Source: GCA-002050365 sp964237235
GTDB taxonomy: Bacteria > Acidobacteriota > Blastocatellia > Pyrinomonadales > Pyrinomonadaceae
Assembly (NCBI GenBank): GCA_964237235.1
Contig: CAXSGY010000003.1
Span: forward strand, 274,393 to 338,392
Direction: 5' to 3'
Length of the DNA: 64,000 bases
The notes beneath the pieces were generated by a model, which saw only the letters and a program-made list of their open reading frames with translations, did no database searches and had not been told where the DNA came from. A program made the translations under genes and the position numbers. Every line of letters begins with the position of its first letter. Position 1 is the first letter of the stretch. Shown piece after piece: positions 1 to 9,217 of this stretch.

Positions 1-726
1 AAAACGAAAATTCGCACGCACGCCGGCAACGGTTATCGCGTTCCTTCGCTTTACGAGCGTTTCGGCAGCACATATTTTCTCGGCTTTACCGCGCTCGGCG
101 ATCCCGAACTTCTGCCCGAACGCTCAATCGCCTTCGACGGCGGCATCGAGCAAAATTTATTTAAAGACCGGGCGAAATTAACGGCGGTTTATTTTTACAC
201 GCGCCTGATTGACACCATCGGCTTCGGCGCGGGTCGAACGATTCCGAACACGCCGCGTCCGTTCGGCGGTTACATCAACACGCGCGGCGGCGTTTCGCGC
301 GGCGGCGAATTCAGCGGCGATTTTCGCGTCGCCCGTTCGACCGACGTTTTTGCGTCTTACACATATACGAACAGCGACCAGCGCGTTTCGCAGGTGCCGA
401 CCGTCGGCATCGTCACATCGCTCGGTATTCCGAAGCATCAATTTACGCTTGTGGCGACGCAGAGATTCAAGCGCGCGTGGGTGAATTTCGATTTTCTCGC
501 CGCGAGCGATTATCTGGTCGCGCTCGGTTTTCCGTCGAGAGTTTTTCGTTTTCGGGGCAACCGGCGCGGCGATTTGACGGGCGGTTATAATTTCCCTCTG
601 AAAGGCGAACGCTTTAATCTGCGCGTGTTCGGCACGATTGAAAATCTGTTCGGCGACGAGTATTACGAAAACGGTTTTCGCACGTTCGGACGCAGCGGAC
701 GAATTGGTTTGAGTTTTGGATTCTAG
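1..726 (+). CDS. TonB-dependent receptor, C-terminal part (5' truncated by window)
   Basis: The reading frame is open from the first base to the TAG at 724-726, giving 241 residues of a protein whose start lies outside the window. Residues 10-22 read GNGYRVPSLYERF, the usual signature of the late beta-barrel of TonB-dependent outer-membrane receptors, and the chain alternates short amphipathic strands and ends in Phe, as outer-membrane barrels do. NLFGDEYYENG near the end is the typical penultimate-strand motif. The family imports siderophores, cobalamin or glycans with energy from TonB-ExbBD; the substrate cannot be told from this fragment because the plug domain is missing. Confidence 0.85.
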   Translation, partial: KTKIRTHAGNGYRVPSLYERFGSTYFLGFTALGDPELLPERSIAFDGGIEQNLFKDRAKLTAVYFYTRLIDTIGFGAGRTIPNTPRPFGGYINTRGGVSRGGEFSGDFRVARSTDVFASYTYTNSDQRVSQVPTVGIVTSLGIPKHQFTLVATQRFKRAWVNFDFLAASDYLVALGFPSRVFRFRGNRRGDLTGGYNFPLKGERFNLRVFGTIENLFGDEYYENGFRTFGRSGRIGLSFGF

Positions 727-735
727 GAATATAAC

Positions 736-809
736 TAACAGGGATAAAGATGATACAGGCGATTTATTTGCGACTTTAAAAATCCCTTTCATCCTCTTTA
801 TCCCTGTTA
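736..809. repeat. Imperfect inverted repeat downstream of the TonB receptor
   Basis: An 18-base arm (736-753, TAACAGGGATAAAGATGA) returns as its complement with a 3-base insertion at 789-809, with a 35-base spacer. It lies just after the receptor stop codon and before the next promoter. It could be a transcript end or a copy of an interspersed palindromic element. There is no clear T-run, so I do not call it an intrinsic terminator. Confidence 0.5.
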
Positions 810-851
810 ATTTTCCGGCGATAATTTTTCTATTCTTTGCATCAAAGAAAA

Positions 852-860
852 TGCTATAAT
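852..860 (+). promoter_or_regulatory. Extended -10 promoter element (TGCTATAAT)
   Basis: TGnTATAAT is a perfect extended -10 hexamer for the housekeeping sigma factor; there is no good -35 at 17 bp, which extended -10 promoters can do without. Transcription would start near 867 and the message would carry the AGAGGTG ribosome site at 874-880, eight bases before the ATG at 889. This decides the start of the next gene: an in-frame ATG at 859 lies inside the -10 box. Confidence 0.65.
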
Positions 861-888
861 GGCAGAAATTAAAAGAGGTGCGAAGATT

Positions 889-1467
889 ATGAAATCGAGA
901 TTGTTGTTTATCTTAATTCTTGCGTTGGCGGCATTTACGCCGGTGTTGGCGCAAAATAATCGAACGGTAACGAACGAAGATTTGGAAAAATTTCGTCAAA
1001 AACGGCTCGCGGCGGAGCGCGATTACCGGGAAAATTACGAGCGAATGGGTTTTCCTTCGCCCGAAGAATTGCAGCGGCAGATCGAGCAAAGCCGCGTCGA
1101 ACGAAGTCAATTAGCGGCGCGGCTCGAAGCCGAAAAACTTCAGCGCGATCAATTAAATCTCGAACGCGAACGCGCCGAAGCCGAAGCGCGTCCCGGTAAT
1201 CTGCAATATCAAACGCCCACTTATCAAGCGAACCAGAATGATTATTTTTCCAACTTCGGTTATTCGAATTTCGGCTACGGCGGATTTTTGACTTTTCCGA
1301 ATTACGGCGGTTCATATTACAACCGCGGCGGCAATCGCGGCGGCTTTTATGGCAATTACGGCGGTAACCGGCGCAGCAATTACGGCAATCAGCCGCGCGT
1401 CGAATACCGCAACAATCTGCCCGTCGTCGTTCCGCCTCCGCCGCGCCGAATTCTCGCGCCGCGCTAA
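889..1467 (+). CDS. Exported protein with charged coiled-coil and Gly/Tyr/Asn-rich tail
   Basis: 192 residues. MKSRLLFILILALAAF... is a clear Sec signal peptide with probable cleavage after ALA/VLAQ near residue 22. Residues 25-110 are rich in Glu, Arg, Gln and Ala with a heptad-like pattern, suggesting a coiled coil. Residues 120-175 are low-complexity Gly/Tyr/Asn/Phe (SNFGYGGF, YNRGGNRGG), then a short Pro-rich end. No family recognised. It probably sits in the periplasm or at the outer membrane; the aromatic/Gly tail may be disordered or self-associating, which is inference. Start chosen from promoter and ribosome site. Confidence 0.75.
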   Translation: MKSRLLFILILALAAFTPVLAQNNRTVTNEDLEKFRQKRLAAERDYRENYERMGFPSPEELQRQIEQSRVERSQLAARLEAEKLQRDQLNLERERAEAEARPGNLQYQTPTYQANQNDYFSNFGYSNFGYGGFLTFPNYGGSYYNRGGNRGGFYGNYGGNRRSNYGNQPRVEYRNNLPVVVPPPPRRILAPR

Positions 1468-1572
1468 ACTTCGGCGGCGGGCGAATTAAAACACCGATAA
1501 TTTTGAATTTGAGCGAAACGCGGATTATGATTGATAAATAATTCGCGTTTTTATTTTGTTGAAGAAAAAAAT

Positions 1573-3048
1573 ATGAAAGAAGGTTGGGAAGCGATTATCG
1601 GAATGGAAATTCACGCGCAGTTGGCGACGGAGACGAAGATTTTCTGCGGGTGCGCAGCAAACTTCGGTGACGAGCCGAATTCGAATACTTGTCCGGTGTG
1701 TTTGGGTTTGCCGGGCGCGCTGCCGGTTTTAAATGAGAATGTCGTTAATTTGGGCGCGAAGGCGGCTCTGGCGTTGGGTTTGAACGTCAATGAAACTTCT
1801 ATTTTTTCCCGAAAGAATTATTTTTATCCGGATTTGCCGAAAGGTTATCAGATTTCGCAGTATGACAAGCCGTTTTCGTCGAACGGCGGATTGACAATTA
1901 TGACCGCTGAGCGCGACGAACACGGACGCGCGAACGAATTTAAGCCGATGAAAATTCGCATCGAGCGAATGCATCTCGAAGAAGACGCGGGCAAAAACGT
2001 CCACGAAGGCTTGCCGGACGTTGATAAATATTCCTACATAGATTTGAACCGCGCCGGCACGCCTTTAGGCGAAATCGTCACCGCGCCGGATTTCCGTTCG
2101 TCATGGCAGGCGTATGATTACGTCAATCACGTGCGCCGTGCTTTGCAGTGGGTCGGAGCAAGCGATGCGGATATGGAAAAGGGAAATCTGCGCTGCGAGG
2201 CGAATGTTTCCGTGCGAAAAATCGGCGAAGAAAAATTTCGCAACAAAGTCGAATTGAAGAATTTGAATTCGGTGCGGTTTATGCAAAAAGCCATCGAATT
2301 TGAAATCGAAAGGCAAATCGAAGCGCACGAGAACGGTGAAACGGTCAATCAGGAAACGCGCCTTTGGGACGAAAAAAATAATCGCACGCGCGTGATGCGC
2401 TCGAAAGAAGACGCGCACGATTACCGCTATTTTCCCGAACCGGATTTGCAGCCGCTCGTCGTGTCTGCGGAATTCGTCGCGCAAATCAAAGCGGAAATGC
2501 CCGAATTGCCCGACCGGATGCGCGACCGGTTCGTCGAGAATTACAAAATTTCCTACAACGACGCTTCCCAATTAGTCTCCGATAAGGCATTGGCGACGTT
2601 TTACGAAAAAGTGGCGAACGCGTCTGGAAATCCGCGCGTCTCGGCGAATTTTATTTTGTCGGAACTGCTGCGCGAGTTAAATAACGCAAATAAAACGGCG
2701 CAGGATTCACCCGTCGCGGCAGAAAATTTGGCGGACTTAATTAAGACTTTGGACGCGGGAAAAATCAACAACAATCAGGCGAAGGAGGTTTTGACGGAAA
2801 TGTTCGCGTCCGGCAAAAACGCCGAAACCGTTATCGCCGAAAAAGGCTTCGAGCAGATTTCCGACAGCGGGCAACTCGAAAAAATCGTTGACGAAATCAT
2901 CGCAAAAAACGAAAATCAAGTTACGGCATATCGCGGCGGCAACGAAAAACTGTTCGGCTTTTTCGTCGGGCAAACGATGAAAGCGTCCGGCGGCAAAGCG
3001 AATCCGAAAATCGTCAACGAAATTTTGAGCGCAAAGCTCAAAGGCTGA
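1573..3048 (+). CDS. gatB: Aspartyl/glutamyl-tRNA amidotransferase subunit B
   Basis: 491 residues. Subunit B of GatCAB, which phosphorylates and amidates misacylated Glu-tRNA(Gln) and Asp-tRNA(Asn) using ammonia from GatA. Visible are GMEIHAQL near the N-terminus, a zinc site CGC...CPVC at residues 27-46, the GatB signature YIDLNRAGTPLGEIVTAPD, and DYRYFPEPDL. The last 150 residues are the helical GatB/YqeY tRNA-binding domain. Full length for the family. The ATG at 1573 aligns with GatB starts; an upstream in-frame start at 1531 would add 14 residues foreign to the family. gatA and gatC are not adjacent. Confidence 0.96.
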   Translation: MKEGWEAIIGMEIHAQLATETKIFCGCAANFGDEPNSNTCPVCLGLPGALPVLNENVVNLGAKAALALGLNVNETSIFSRKNYFYPDLPKGYQISQYDKPFSSNGGLTIMTAERDEHGRANEFKPMKIRIERMHLEEDAGKNVHEGLPDVDKYSYIDLNRAGTPLGEIVTAPDFRSSWQAYDYVNHVRRALQWVGASDADMEKGNLRCEANVSVRKIGEEKFRNKVELKNLNSVRFMQKAIEFEIERQIEAHENGETVNQETRLWDEKNNRTRVMRSKEDAHDYRYFPEPDLQPLVVSAEFVAQIKAEMPELPDRMRDRFVENYKISYNDASQLVSDKALATFYEKVANASGNPRVSANFILSELLRELNNANKTAQDSPVAAENLADLIKTLDAGKINNNQAKEVLTEMFASGKNAETVIAEKGFEQISDSGQLEKIVDEIIAKNENQVTAYRGGNEKLFGFFVGQTMKASGGKANPKIVNEILSAKLKG

Positions 3049-3100
3049 CGAAGCGCGGCGCAAACTTTAAATCGAAATCGTTAATTTGGAGGTTGGACGA

Positions 3101-3895
3101 ATGAGACGCTTCGGAAGTTTTTTGAGCGTTCTGATTTTAATTTTTATTCTAGATGAAATCGCGCCGTCTCAATTCGCCGGTTTGCCGAGTTACCGCTTTC
3201 CGCCCGGTTTGACGAAAAGAGATAAAGAGTTAACCGCGCTCGATCCGGCGGACCGAATCAGGTTTGCCGATTTTTTGAAGAAAGACGAAACCGGCTTTGT
3301 TCGCCTGCACGACGCGGCGAACTGCACGGGAAAAGCTTTGGTCATCAACACGAACGAACCTTGCCCGTGGAACGTGCCGGGAAAAGCGACTTCGTATTCG
3401 TTCAGAAAGGAAAAATATCGCAACGCGTTTTTCTCGGACCTCGCGCTCTTTGATTCAAAGTTTCAAATCGTCGGCATCAATTCGCTCGGCTTTCTGACCG
3501 AACTCGGCGATGTCGCGCTCGAAAAACTTTCATTGCAAACCGGCGGCATCAAACAGTTGTCGGAATTCGTGCCTTCGAGCGATCTCAAGGAAATCGAAAA
3601 ACAATACTCGGCGACGAAAAAAGGCTTTCGCGTCGGCAATTTTTTGTATATGAATGCGCTGCCGGTCAAAGAAAACGTCGCTTATGCTCTGCGCTGCATC
3701 GCTTATAAATCAAAAGTTTACCGGAGAGTGAACGGATTTAAAGTAAATCTTTTAGACGGCGATAAACGAGTTGACGTGACGCTCGTTTTTCGCGTCATCA
3801 GAAAACACGACGACGGCAGTGTCAGCATTTTGTGGAAGCAATTAAATGAAAAAGATGCGCCGAAATTAGTTTTTGCCGAGCCGGAAAAAAAATGA
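3101..3895 (+). CDS. Exported protein of unknown function
   Basis: 264 residues with an N-terminal signal peptide (RRFGSFLSVLILIFILD). GGAGG at 3088-3092 sits eight bases before the ATG at 3101 and fixes the start. The rest is a soluble mixed alpha/beta protein with no motif I recognise; it contains DAANCTGKALVINTNEP and a cluster of basic residues before the C-terminus. The SDR gene begins 7 bp after its stop, so the two are probably cotranscribed. Confidence 0.75.
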   Translation: MRRFGSFLSVLILIFILDEIAPSQFAGLPSYRFPPGLTKRDKELTALDPADRIRFADFLKKDETGFVRLHDAANCTGKALVINTNEPCPWNVPGKATSYSFRKEKYRNAFFSDLALFDSKFQIVGINSLGFLTELGDVALEKLSLQTGGIKQLSEFVPSSDLKEIEKQYSATKKGFRVGNFLYMNALPVKENVAYALRCIAYKSKVYRRVNGFKVNLLDGDKRVDVTLVFRVIRKHDDGSVSILWKQLNEKDAPKLVFAEPEKK

Positions 3896-3902
3896 AATTA
3901 CA

Positions 3903-4619
3903 ATGAATTTAGAAAATAAAATCGTCGTCGTAACCGGCGGCACGAAAGGCATCGGACGGGCAGTCGCCGAACGTTTGTTGAAAGAAAAAGCGAGCGTTTT
4001 TATCTGCGCCCGCGATAAATTTGAACTCAAACGCGCGCTCGAACAGCTTTCCGCGCTCGGAAAAGTTGACGGCGAAATCTGCGACATACGCAGCGAAGCG
4101 CAGGTCGAAATGATGCTCAAAGAATGTGAAAGAATTTTCGGCGGCGTGGACGTTTTAATCAATAACGCGGGCATCGGCATTATCGGCAAAACGGTCGAAG
4201 AGATGGCGGCGAGCGAGTTTGAACAAACTTTGCAGACGAATTTGTTCGGCGTTTTTTACGCCTGTCATCACGCGATTCCGATGCTGAAACAGCGCGGCGG
4301 CGGTTATATCATCAACATTTCCAGTTTAGCCGGACAAAACGCGCATCCGAAAATGGCGGCTTACAACGCTTCAAAATTCGGGCTGAACGGTTTCACTGAA
4401 GCGTTGATGCAGGAAGTTCGCGCCAATAAAATCAAAGTGACGACGATTTGTCCCGGCTCGGTCAATACATATTTCGGCGATCAGGAACCGTCGGACGAAA
4501 AGGCGTGGCAGATTCAGCCCGAAGACATCGCCGAAGTCGTGGTAGATTTGCTCAATTTTAACGAACGCGCTCTGCCGAGCAAGATAGAAATTCGCCCGTC
4601 GAATCCGCCAAAAAAATAA
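3903..4619 (+). CDS. Short-chain dehydrogenase/reductase (FabG-like SDR)
   Basis: 238 residues, classical SDR size. TGGTKGIG at residues 12-19 is the TGxxxGxG dinucleotide-binding loop, NNAG follows strand 4, INISS supplies the catalytic Ser, and YNASK gives the YxxxK pair. It should oxidise or reduce a hydroxyl/keto group with NAD(P)(H). The substrate is unknown; 3-oxoacyl-ACP reductases are the closest common relatives, but nothing nearby is fatty-acid synthesis. The ATG at 3903 starts the Rossmann fold directly; an in-frame start at 3873 would overlap the previous gene. Confidence 0.9.
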   Translation: MNLENKIVVVTGGTKGIGRAVAERLLKEKASVFICARDKFELKRALEQLSALGKVDGEICDIRSEAQVEMMLKECERIFGGVDVLINNAGIGIIGKTVEEMAASEFEQTLQTNLFGVFYACHHAIPMLKQRGGGYIINISSLAGQNAHPKMAAYNASKFGLNGFTEALMQEVRANKIKVTTICPGSVNTYFGDQEPSDEKAWQIQPEDIAEVVVDLLNFNERALPSKIEIRPSNPPKK

Positions 4620-4623
4620 TTTC

Positions 4624-7563
4624 TCAGGCAGTTAAATTTTTAATCGTTTCGATTAATTTCGCGTCGTCGAACGGTTTGATCAAATATTCGGAAACGCCCA
4701 GATCGAAAGCCTTCTGGCGATGTTTTTGATTGGCGCGCGACGTGATCATCACGACCGGAATTTTTTGGAGATTTTCCTGCCGCTTGAGCGACGCAAGAAA
4801 TTCGTAGCCGTCCATTCGGGGCATTTCCACGTCCGACAAAATAATGTCCGGCATCTCGCGCAAATCCTGCAAAATTCCCAATGCTTCGAGTCCGTCTTTG
4901 GCTACAATCGCGTTCCAACCGGCGTTTTTAATGATGTTCGATGTGAGATGGCGAACGCTCGGACTGTCGTCAACGATCAGCACATTGAGCGCGGTCGGCG
5001 GCGCGTCCACTGTCGGGCGCGCAATGCTCGCCGCTTTCGATGATTTCGCCGTCCGTTCGCTCGCTTTCGACGCTTTGCCCGTCGTTTTCGCTTCGGCGTT
5101 CGATAATTTTCGTTCGAGCAAATGAATTAAATCCAGAACCGGCACGATGCCGCCGTCGCCGAGAATCGTCGCGCCGAGCAGTTCGGCTATATTTTGCAGA
5201 GGGCTGCCGAGCGGCTTGATGACGATTTCTTCGGATTTGACGATTTCGCCGACGATCAGCGCGCACGGTTTTTCTAAAGTTTCCAGCAGTAAAACCGGCA
5301 CGGTTTCGTCGCTTGTAAAATTCGGCGCGGGCAAATTGAGCAGCTCGCTCAGATAGACGGGCGCGTAATTTGCGCTGCCGACGGAGAGACGATTTTTTTC
5401 TCCGGCGATTTGCAAATCGGTGGCAGAAACTTCGATTGCCTGTTTGATAATCTTGAGCGGAAAGGCGAAGGTTTGCTCGTTTGTTTTAATCAAAAGCACG
5501 CGCGTGACAGCTAAAGCCATCGGCAAACGCAAGGTAAAAGTCGTGCCTTGATGCGTTTCCGAATCAATCGAAATCGTGCCTTGTTGTCGTTCGATGCTTT
5601 GTTTGACGATGTTCATTCCGACACCGCGCCCGGAAATCTGGCTAATTTTGCCGGTCGTCGTCAAACCGGGCAGAAAGATCAGCGAAAACGCTTCTTCGTC
5701 GCTCATTCTGTCGGCGGCGGTTTGTGAAATCAGTCCGTTTCGCAAAGCTTTTTCCTTCAGACCGTCGGCGAAAATTCCGCGTCCGTCGTCGCAAATTTTC
5801 AAGATGATGTGCGTGCCTTCGCTTCTTGCGCGAACTGTGATTTTTCCGGTTTCGGGCTTGCCCAAAAGCCTCCGCGTTTCCGGCGGTTCGATGCCGTGCG
5901 CGACCGCGTTGCGGAGCAGATGCAACAGCGGTTCGATTAAAGAATCGAGAATGTGCGTGTCAACTTCGAGATTTTCGCCTTCGATAAACAATTCGGCTAA
6001 TTTATTTTCCTCGTCGCAGGCGACGCGAATCGTGCGCCGCAGGCGAACCGACAACGCGCCGAACGTGACCAGCCGCAGGCGCAAAATTTTGTCCTGCATA
6101 TCTTCGATCAGGCGGCGTTGATTGCCGAACAGCTGTTCGAGATTGGCGTGCAGATTGTCGAGTTCGGCGTTGATGGCGGACGTGTCGCTGGTGGTTTCGA
6201 TCAGCTCGCGCATCGTTTGATGAAAATCGGTGTAACGGTCGAGTTCGAGCGTGTCGAAGGCGTTCGCGTCGGTGATGACCGGCGACGTTTGAGAGACGAG
6301 CAGCGAGCGGCGGACGCTGGACGCGATGCCGGTCAGATACGGACTGCCGATTGATTTCGGACTCTGAACATTGAGCATATTGGCTTCAAAGTTCGTTTCG
6401 AGTTTGTTGGTAGATTGCTGCAGGCGGCGCGTGCTGTTGTGAATTTCGCCGATTTGCTGTTCGAGTTCGGTCAGTCTTTGTTCAAAAACCGAACGACTGA
6501 CGACCAAGCCGCCGACGATTTTCACCAAATCGTCGAGTTTTTCGAGCGACACGCGCACAATCGAACGTTGTGAATTTAGATGCGGCGCGGTTAAATTTTC
6601 AGCCGCGTCGTCTTCGTTCGTCGTCAGCGTTTCATTCGCCGCGCCTTCAAAAGTTTGATTCACGATTTGCGGCTCGGGCGCGGAAAATTCCGAAGCCGTC
6701 GAATCGCCCGCGCCCTGATTTTTAAGCGCGTGGAGCGTTTCGTCGAATTCTTCGTAGAGACGATTTATTTTCTGCTCCAGATTGGGCGATTTTTCGTTGT
6801 TTGCCAGCGCGCTGAAACAATCGGTCGCCGTCAAAAGCAGCGCGAATATTTTTTCGTTCGCTTCGATGTCGTTATCGGCAACATAGTCGAGCATATCTTC
6901 GACGCGGTGCGCGACCTTCGACAATTGATTTAATCCGACGATGCCCGCCGAGCCTTTGAGCGTGTGCGCGTTCCGGCGAATTTCGAGCAACGCCTCGCGG
7001 TCGTTTGGAGCTTCGTCGAGAATTTTTAGATTGTCGCCGATGCTCTGCACGAGTTCTTCGGCTTCGAGCGAGAAAATTTCGAGCATTTCCTCGTCAATCT
7101 CGAATTCTTCCTCTGCTGCCGCCGTGCTTTCGCGCGTTTCGCTAATCAATACCGGCGGCGCGGGCAAAGCCGGCGTTTTTTGACTGAGCCATAAATTATC
7201 GAACGATTCTTCGACAAAATCGGCGACGCTGATTGTCGAATCGTCTATGGCGAAACGCATCTGCGCGAGCAGAATTTCGAGTCCGGTTAGTTGGTCGAGA
7301 ATTCGGCGCGATTGTTCGTCGTCGAGATTTTGTTTCGCTTCGATGACGGTCGAAAGATTTTTCTCTAAATTTTCGGTGGAATTGACGATTTCGCTCAAAT
7401 TTAATTTCGCCGCCGCCGCTTTGATCGAGCCGACTTGCCGCAGCGACGCATTCAGCGCGCCGTAGGAGTTTCCTTCTTGAGCGCAGACGAGAATGCCGCC
7501 GCGAATCGTCGGCAGAAAACTTTCGGCTTGCGTCAAAAAATCTAAAGAAACGGCGGAATCCAT
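4624..7563 (-). CDS. CheA-type hybrid histidine kinase (Hpt-HATPase-CheW-REC), ChpA/PilL-like
   Basis: 979 residues. The N-terminal 110 residues resemble an Hpt helix bundle but the usual HTLKG is RQVGSIK, so no phospho-acceptor His. A true Hpt follows with AHTLKGSAG at 199-207 (His200). Then a dimerisation/linker region, HATPase_c with the N box (LLRNAVAHG, Asn552) and G boxes (DDGRGI, GRGVGMNIV), a CheW domain (about 680-820), and a receiver domain (860-979) with IVDD, phospho-acceptor Asp911 in LSDVEMP and the Lys in IKPFDD. This layout, multiple Hpt plus CheW plus terminal REC, is that of PilL/ChpA/PixL kinases governing type IV pili. Last gene of the minus-strand chemosensory operon. Confidence 0.93.
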   Translation of the reverse strand: MDSAVSLDFLTQAESFLPTIRGGILVCAQEGNSYGALNASLRQVGSIKAAAAKLNLSEIVNSTENLEKNLSTVIEAKQNLDDEQSRRILDQLTGLEILLAQMRFAIDDSTISVADFVEESFDNLWLSQKTPALPAPPVLISETRESTAAAEEEFEIDEEMLEIFSLEAEELVQSIGDNLKILDEAPNDREALLEIRRNAHTLKGSAGIVGLNQLSKVAHRVEDMLDYVADNDIEANEKIFALLLTATDCFSALANNEKSPNLEQKINRLYEEFDETLHALKNQGAGDSTASEFSAPEPQIVNQTFEGAANETLTTNEDDAAENLTAPHLNSQRSIVRVSLEKLDDLVKIVGGLVVSRSVFEQRLTELEQQIGEIHNSTRRLQQSTNKLETNFEANMLNVQSPKSIGSPYLTGIASSVRRSLLVSQTSPVITDANAFDTLELDRYTDFHQTMRELIETTSDTSAINAELDNLHANLEQLFGNQRRLIEDMQDKILRLRLVTFGALSVRLRRTIRVACDEENKLAELFIEGENLEVDTHILDSLIEPLLHLLRNAVAHGIEPPETRRLLGKPETGKITVRARSEGTHIILKICDDGRGIFADGLKEKALRNGLISQTAADRMSDEEAFSLIFLPGLTTTGKISQISGRGVGMNIVKQSIERQQGTISIDSETHQGTTFTLRLPMALAVTRVLLIKTNEQTFAFPLKIIKQAIEVSATDLQIAGEKNRLSVGSANYAPVYLSELLNLPAPNFTSDETVPVLLLETLEKPCALIVGEIVKSEEIVIKPLGSPLQNIAELLGATILGDGGIVPVLDLIHLLERKLSNAEAKTTGKASKASERTAKSSKAASIARPTVDAPPTALNVLIVDDSPSVRHLTSNIIKNAGWNAIVAKDGLEALGILQDLREMPDIILSDVEMPRMDGYEFLASLKRQENLQKIPVVMITSRANQKHRQKAFDLGVSEYLIKPFDDAKLIETIKNLTA

Positions 7564-7569
7564 AATTCA

Positions 7570-7597
7570 GTGGTAAATAGTAAGTGGTAAGTGCTAA
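7570..7597. repeat. Heptamer array, four units, before cheA
   Basis: Four exact 7-base units in a row: GTGGTAA, ATAGTAA, GTGGTAA, GTGCTAA. It lies between the receptor gene and the CheA gene, only six bases upstream of the CheA start codon, with no inverted partner nearby. The unit is close to the one in the array at 11358-11433 in the same operon. Confidence 0.8.
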
Positions 7598-7642
7598 ATT
7601 TTTGAAGACAAAAAGCTAATAAAATTAAATAAAAAATCAAAT

Positions 7643-9175
7643 TTAATTAACGTATAGATTGCCGTCGTTTGCCGGCGGACGACGATTGGAAAATTTGTCT
7701 TCGGGCAGCTTGAACGGCGCGACCGAGCCGCGCAAATCGTCGGACAATTCGACCAGCATTCTGACCGAATTGGCGGCGCGTTTCGTACCGTTCTCGACGA
7801 GTTCGGTAACTTTTGAAATGTTCGACATCGCCTGCGAAATATCTTCGGAGCTGTCCGCCTGTCGTTTCGCCGATTCGGAAATTGATTCGATCAATTCGGC
7901 GAGCCGCGTCGAAACTTGTTCGATTTCGACTAAGGCTTGTCCGGCGCGGTCAGCCAGAGCCGAACCGACGACGACCTCGTGAATCGTTTCTTCCATCGAA
8001 GCCACTACGTCTTTGGTTTCCGTCTGAATGGTCTGCGTCAAAGTTCCGATTTGATTCGTCAGACGGTTCGAGCGTTCCGCCAGACGCTCGACTTCTTCGG
8101 CGACGAGCGCGAAGCCTTCGCCCGCTTCGCCCGCGGCTGATGCCTGCAAAGAAGCGTTGAGCGCGAGCAGGCTCGTGCGGTCGGAAAGGTCGTCAATCAA
8201 GTTGACGATTTGAGAAATTTCCTGCGAGCGTTCGCCGAGTTTTTTGATGCGTTTGGCGGTTTCCTGAACTTGTTTGCGAATCGAATTCATCGCGCCGATA
8301 TTGTCTTGCACGGCTTGCGTGCCGTAACGCGCGTTGACCAGCGCGTCGCCCGCGACCTGCGCCGACAGAGACGCATTGCTGGAAACTTCCTGAATTTGCG
8401 CGAGCATCTGCGAAATCGCCGAAGTCGTCAGAGAGATTTGCGAGGCTTGCGCTTCGCTGCCGCGCGCGAGCTGTTCGGTCGTGTCGTTAATCTGGTTGGC
8501 GGAACTCGAAACCTGAAACGTTACGTCTTTGACCTGCTTGATTAAAGAGCGCAATTCTTTGGTCATCGAATTAAACGCTTCGGCAATCGCGCCGGTCATT
8601 TCAGAAGAAACTTCCGCCTGTACGGTCAAATCGCCCGCCGCGACTTCGGAAACTTCCGAAGATAATTTGATAATTGATTTTTGCAGCAAATCGCGCTCTT
8701 CTTTGGTTTGCACGAGCGAGCGCAATTTCTCGATCATATTTTGAAACGAATGGCTCAAAACGTCGGTTTCGGCTCGCGGATTGACGTCAATCGAAAGATC
8801 GCCGGTCGCAATCAAATCGGCGGTCGCCGCTTTTTCCCTGAGATACGCGGAAATTTCTTCGAGCGAATGCAAAAGTTCGCTGCTCGTTTCGATTTCGGCG
8901 AATTCGTCTTCGACCAATTCACCGACGGCTAGAAGATTGGCGATATTCGTCGCGTCCTTCAGTTGATTTTCGATTTGAAAATTGTCGAAGCTGACGGCGA
9001 CGAGCGCGAACACGCCGAGCGCGGCGGCGAACACGGCGAATAAAACGCACGCCGTTTTGTTATCGGTCAAATCGAAGCCCGCGACGTAGGTCATTCCCGC
9101 GCCGACGACCAGCAAAACTATTGCCAGCAGCGAAGCGATTTTGATAAAAAAATTCCAAAGCGATTTTGGCGACAT
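7643..9175 (-). CDS. Methyl-accepting chemotaxis protein, PilJ-like (first copy)
   Basis: 510 residues. Two hydrophobic helices at about 12-34 and 41-64 with almost no periplasmic loop, so the sensor input is membrane or cytoplasmic. HAMP-like helices follow (about 115-215), then the long signalling coiled coil. The hairpin tip is DRTSLLALNASLQASAAGE followed by GFALVAEEVERLAERS, the PilJ version of the MCP tip that binds CheA and CheW. No cheR or cheB is nearby, so adaptation by methylation is uncertain. It sits between the second receptor and the CheA hybrid in one operon. Confidence 0.9.
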   Translation of the reverse strand: MSPKSLWNFFIKIASLLAIVLLVVGAGMTYVAGFDLTDNKTACVLFAVFAAALGVFALVAVSFDNFQIENQLKDATNIANLLAVGELVEDEFAEIETSSELLHSLEEISAYLREKAATADLIATGDLSIDVNPRAETDVLSHSFQNMIEKLRSLVQTKEERDLLQKSIIKLSSEVSEVAAGDLTVQAEVSSEMTGAIAEAFNSMTKELRSLIKQVKDVTFQVSSSANQINDTTEQLARGSEAQASQISLTTSAISQMLAQIQEVSSNASLSAQVAGDALVNARYGTQAVQDNIGAMNSIRKQVQETAKRIKKLGERSQEISQIVNLIDDLSDRTSLLALNASLQASAAGEAGEGFALVAEEVERLAERSNRLTNQIGTLTQTIQTETKDVVASMEETIHEVVVGSALADRAGQALVEIEQVSTRLAELIESISESAKRQADSSEDISQAMSNISKVTELVENGTKRAANSVRMLVELSDDLRGSVAPFKLPEDKFSNRRPPANDGNLYVN

Positions 9176-9217
9176 TTCCGAAATTTTCTCCTCGATGACC
9201 GATTTTTGAGCGGCGTT

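Noticed and set aside
178..792. Minus-strand 204-codon frame opposite the TonB receptor
   Set aside because: Arg-rich shadow of a clear receptor frame; no start signal.
859..888. Upstream ATG that would lengthen the exported Gly/Tyr protein
   Set aside because: It lies within the extended -10 box and would place ten charged residues before the signal peptide.
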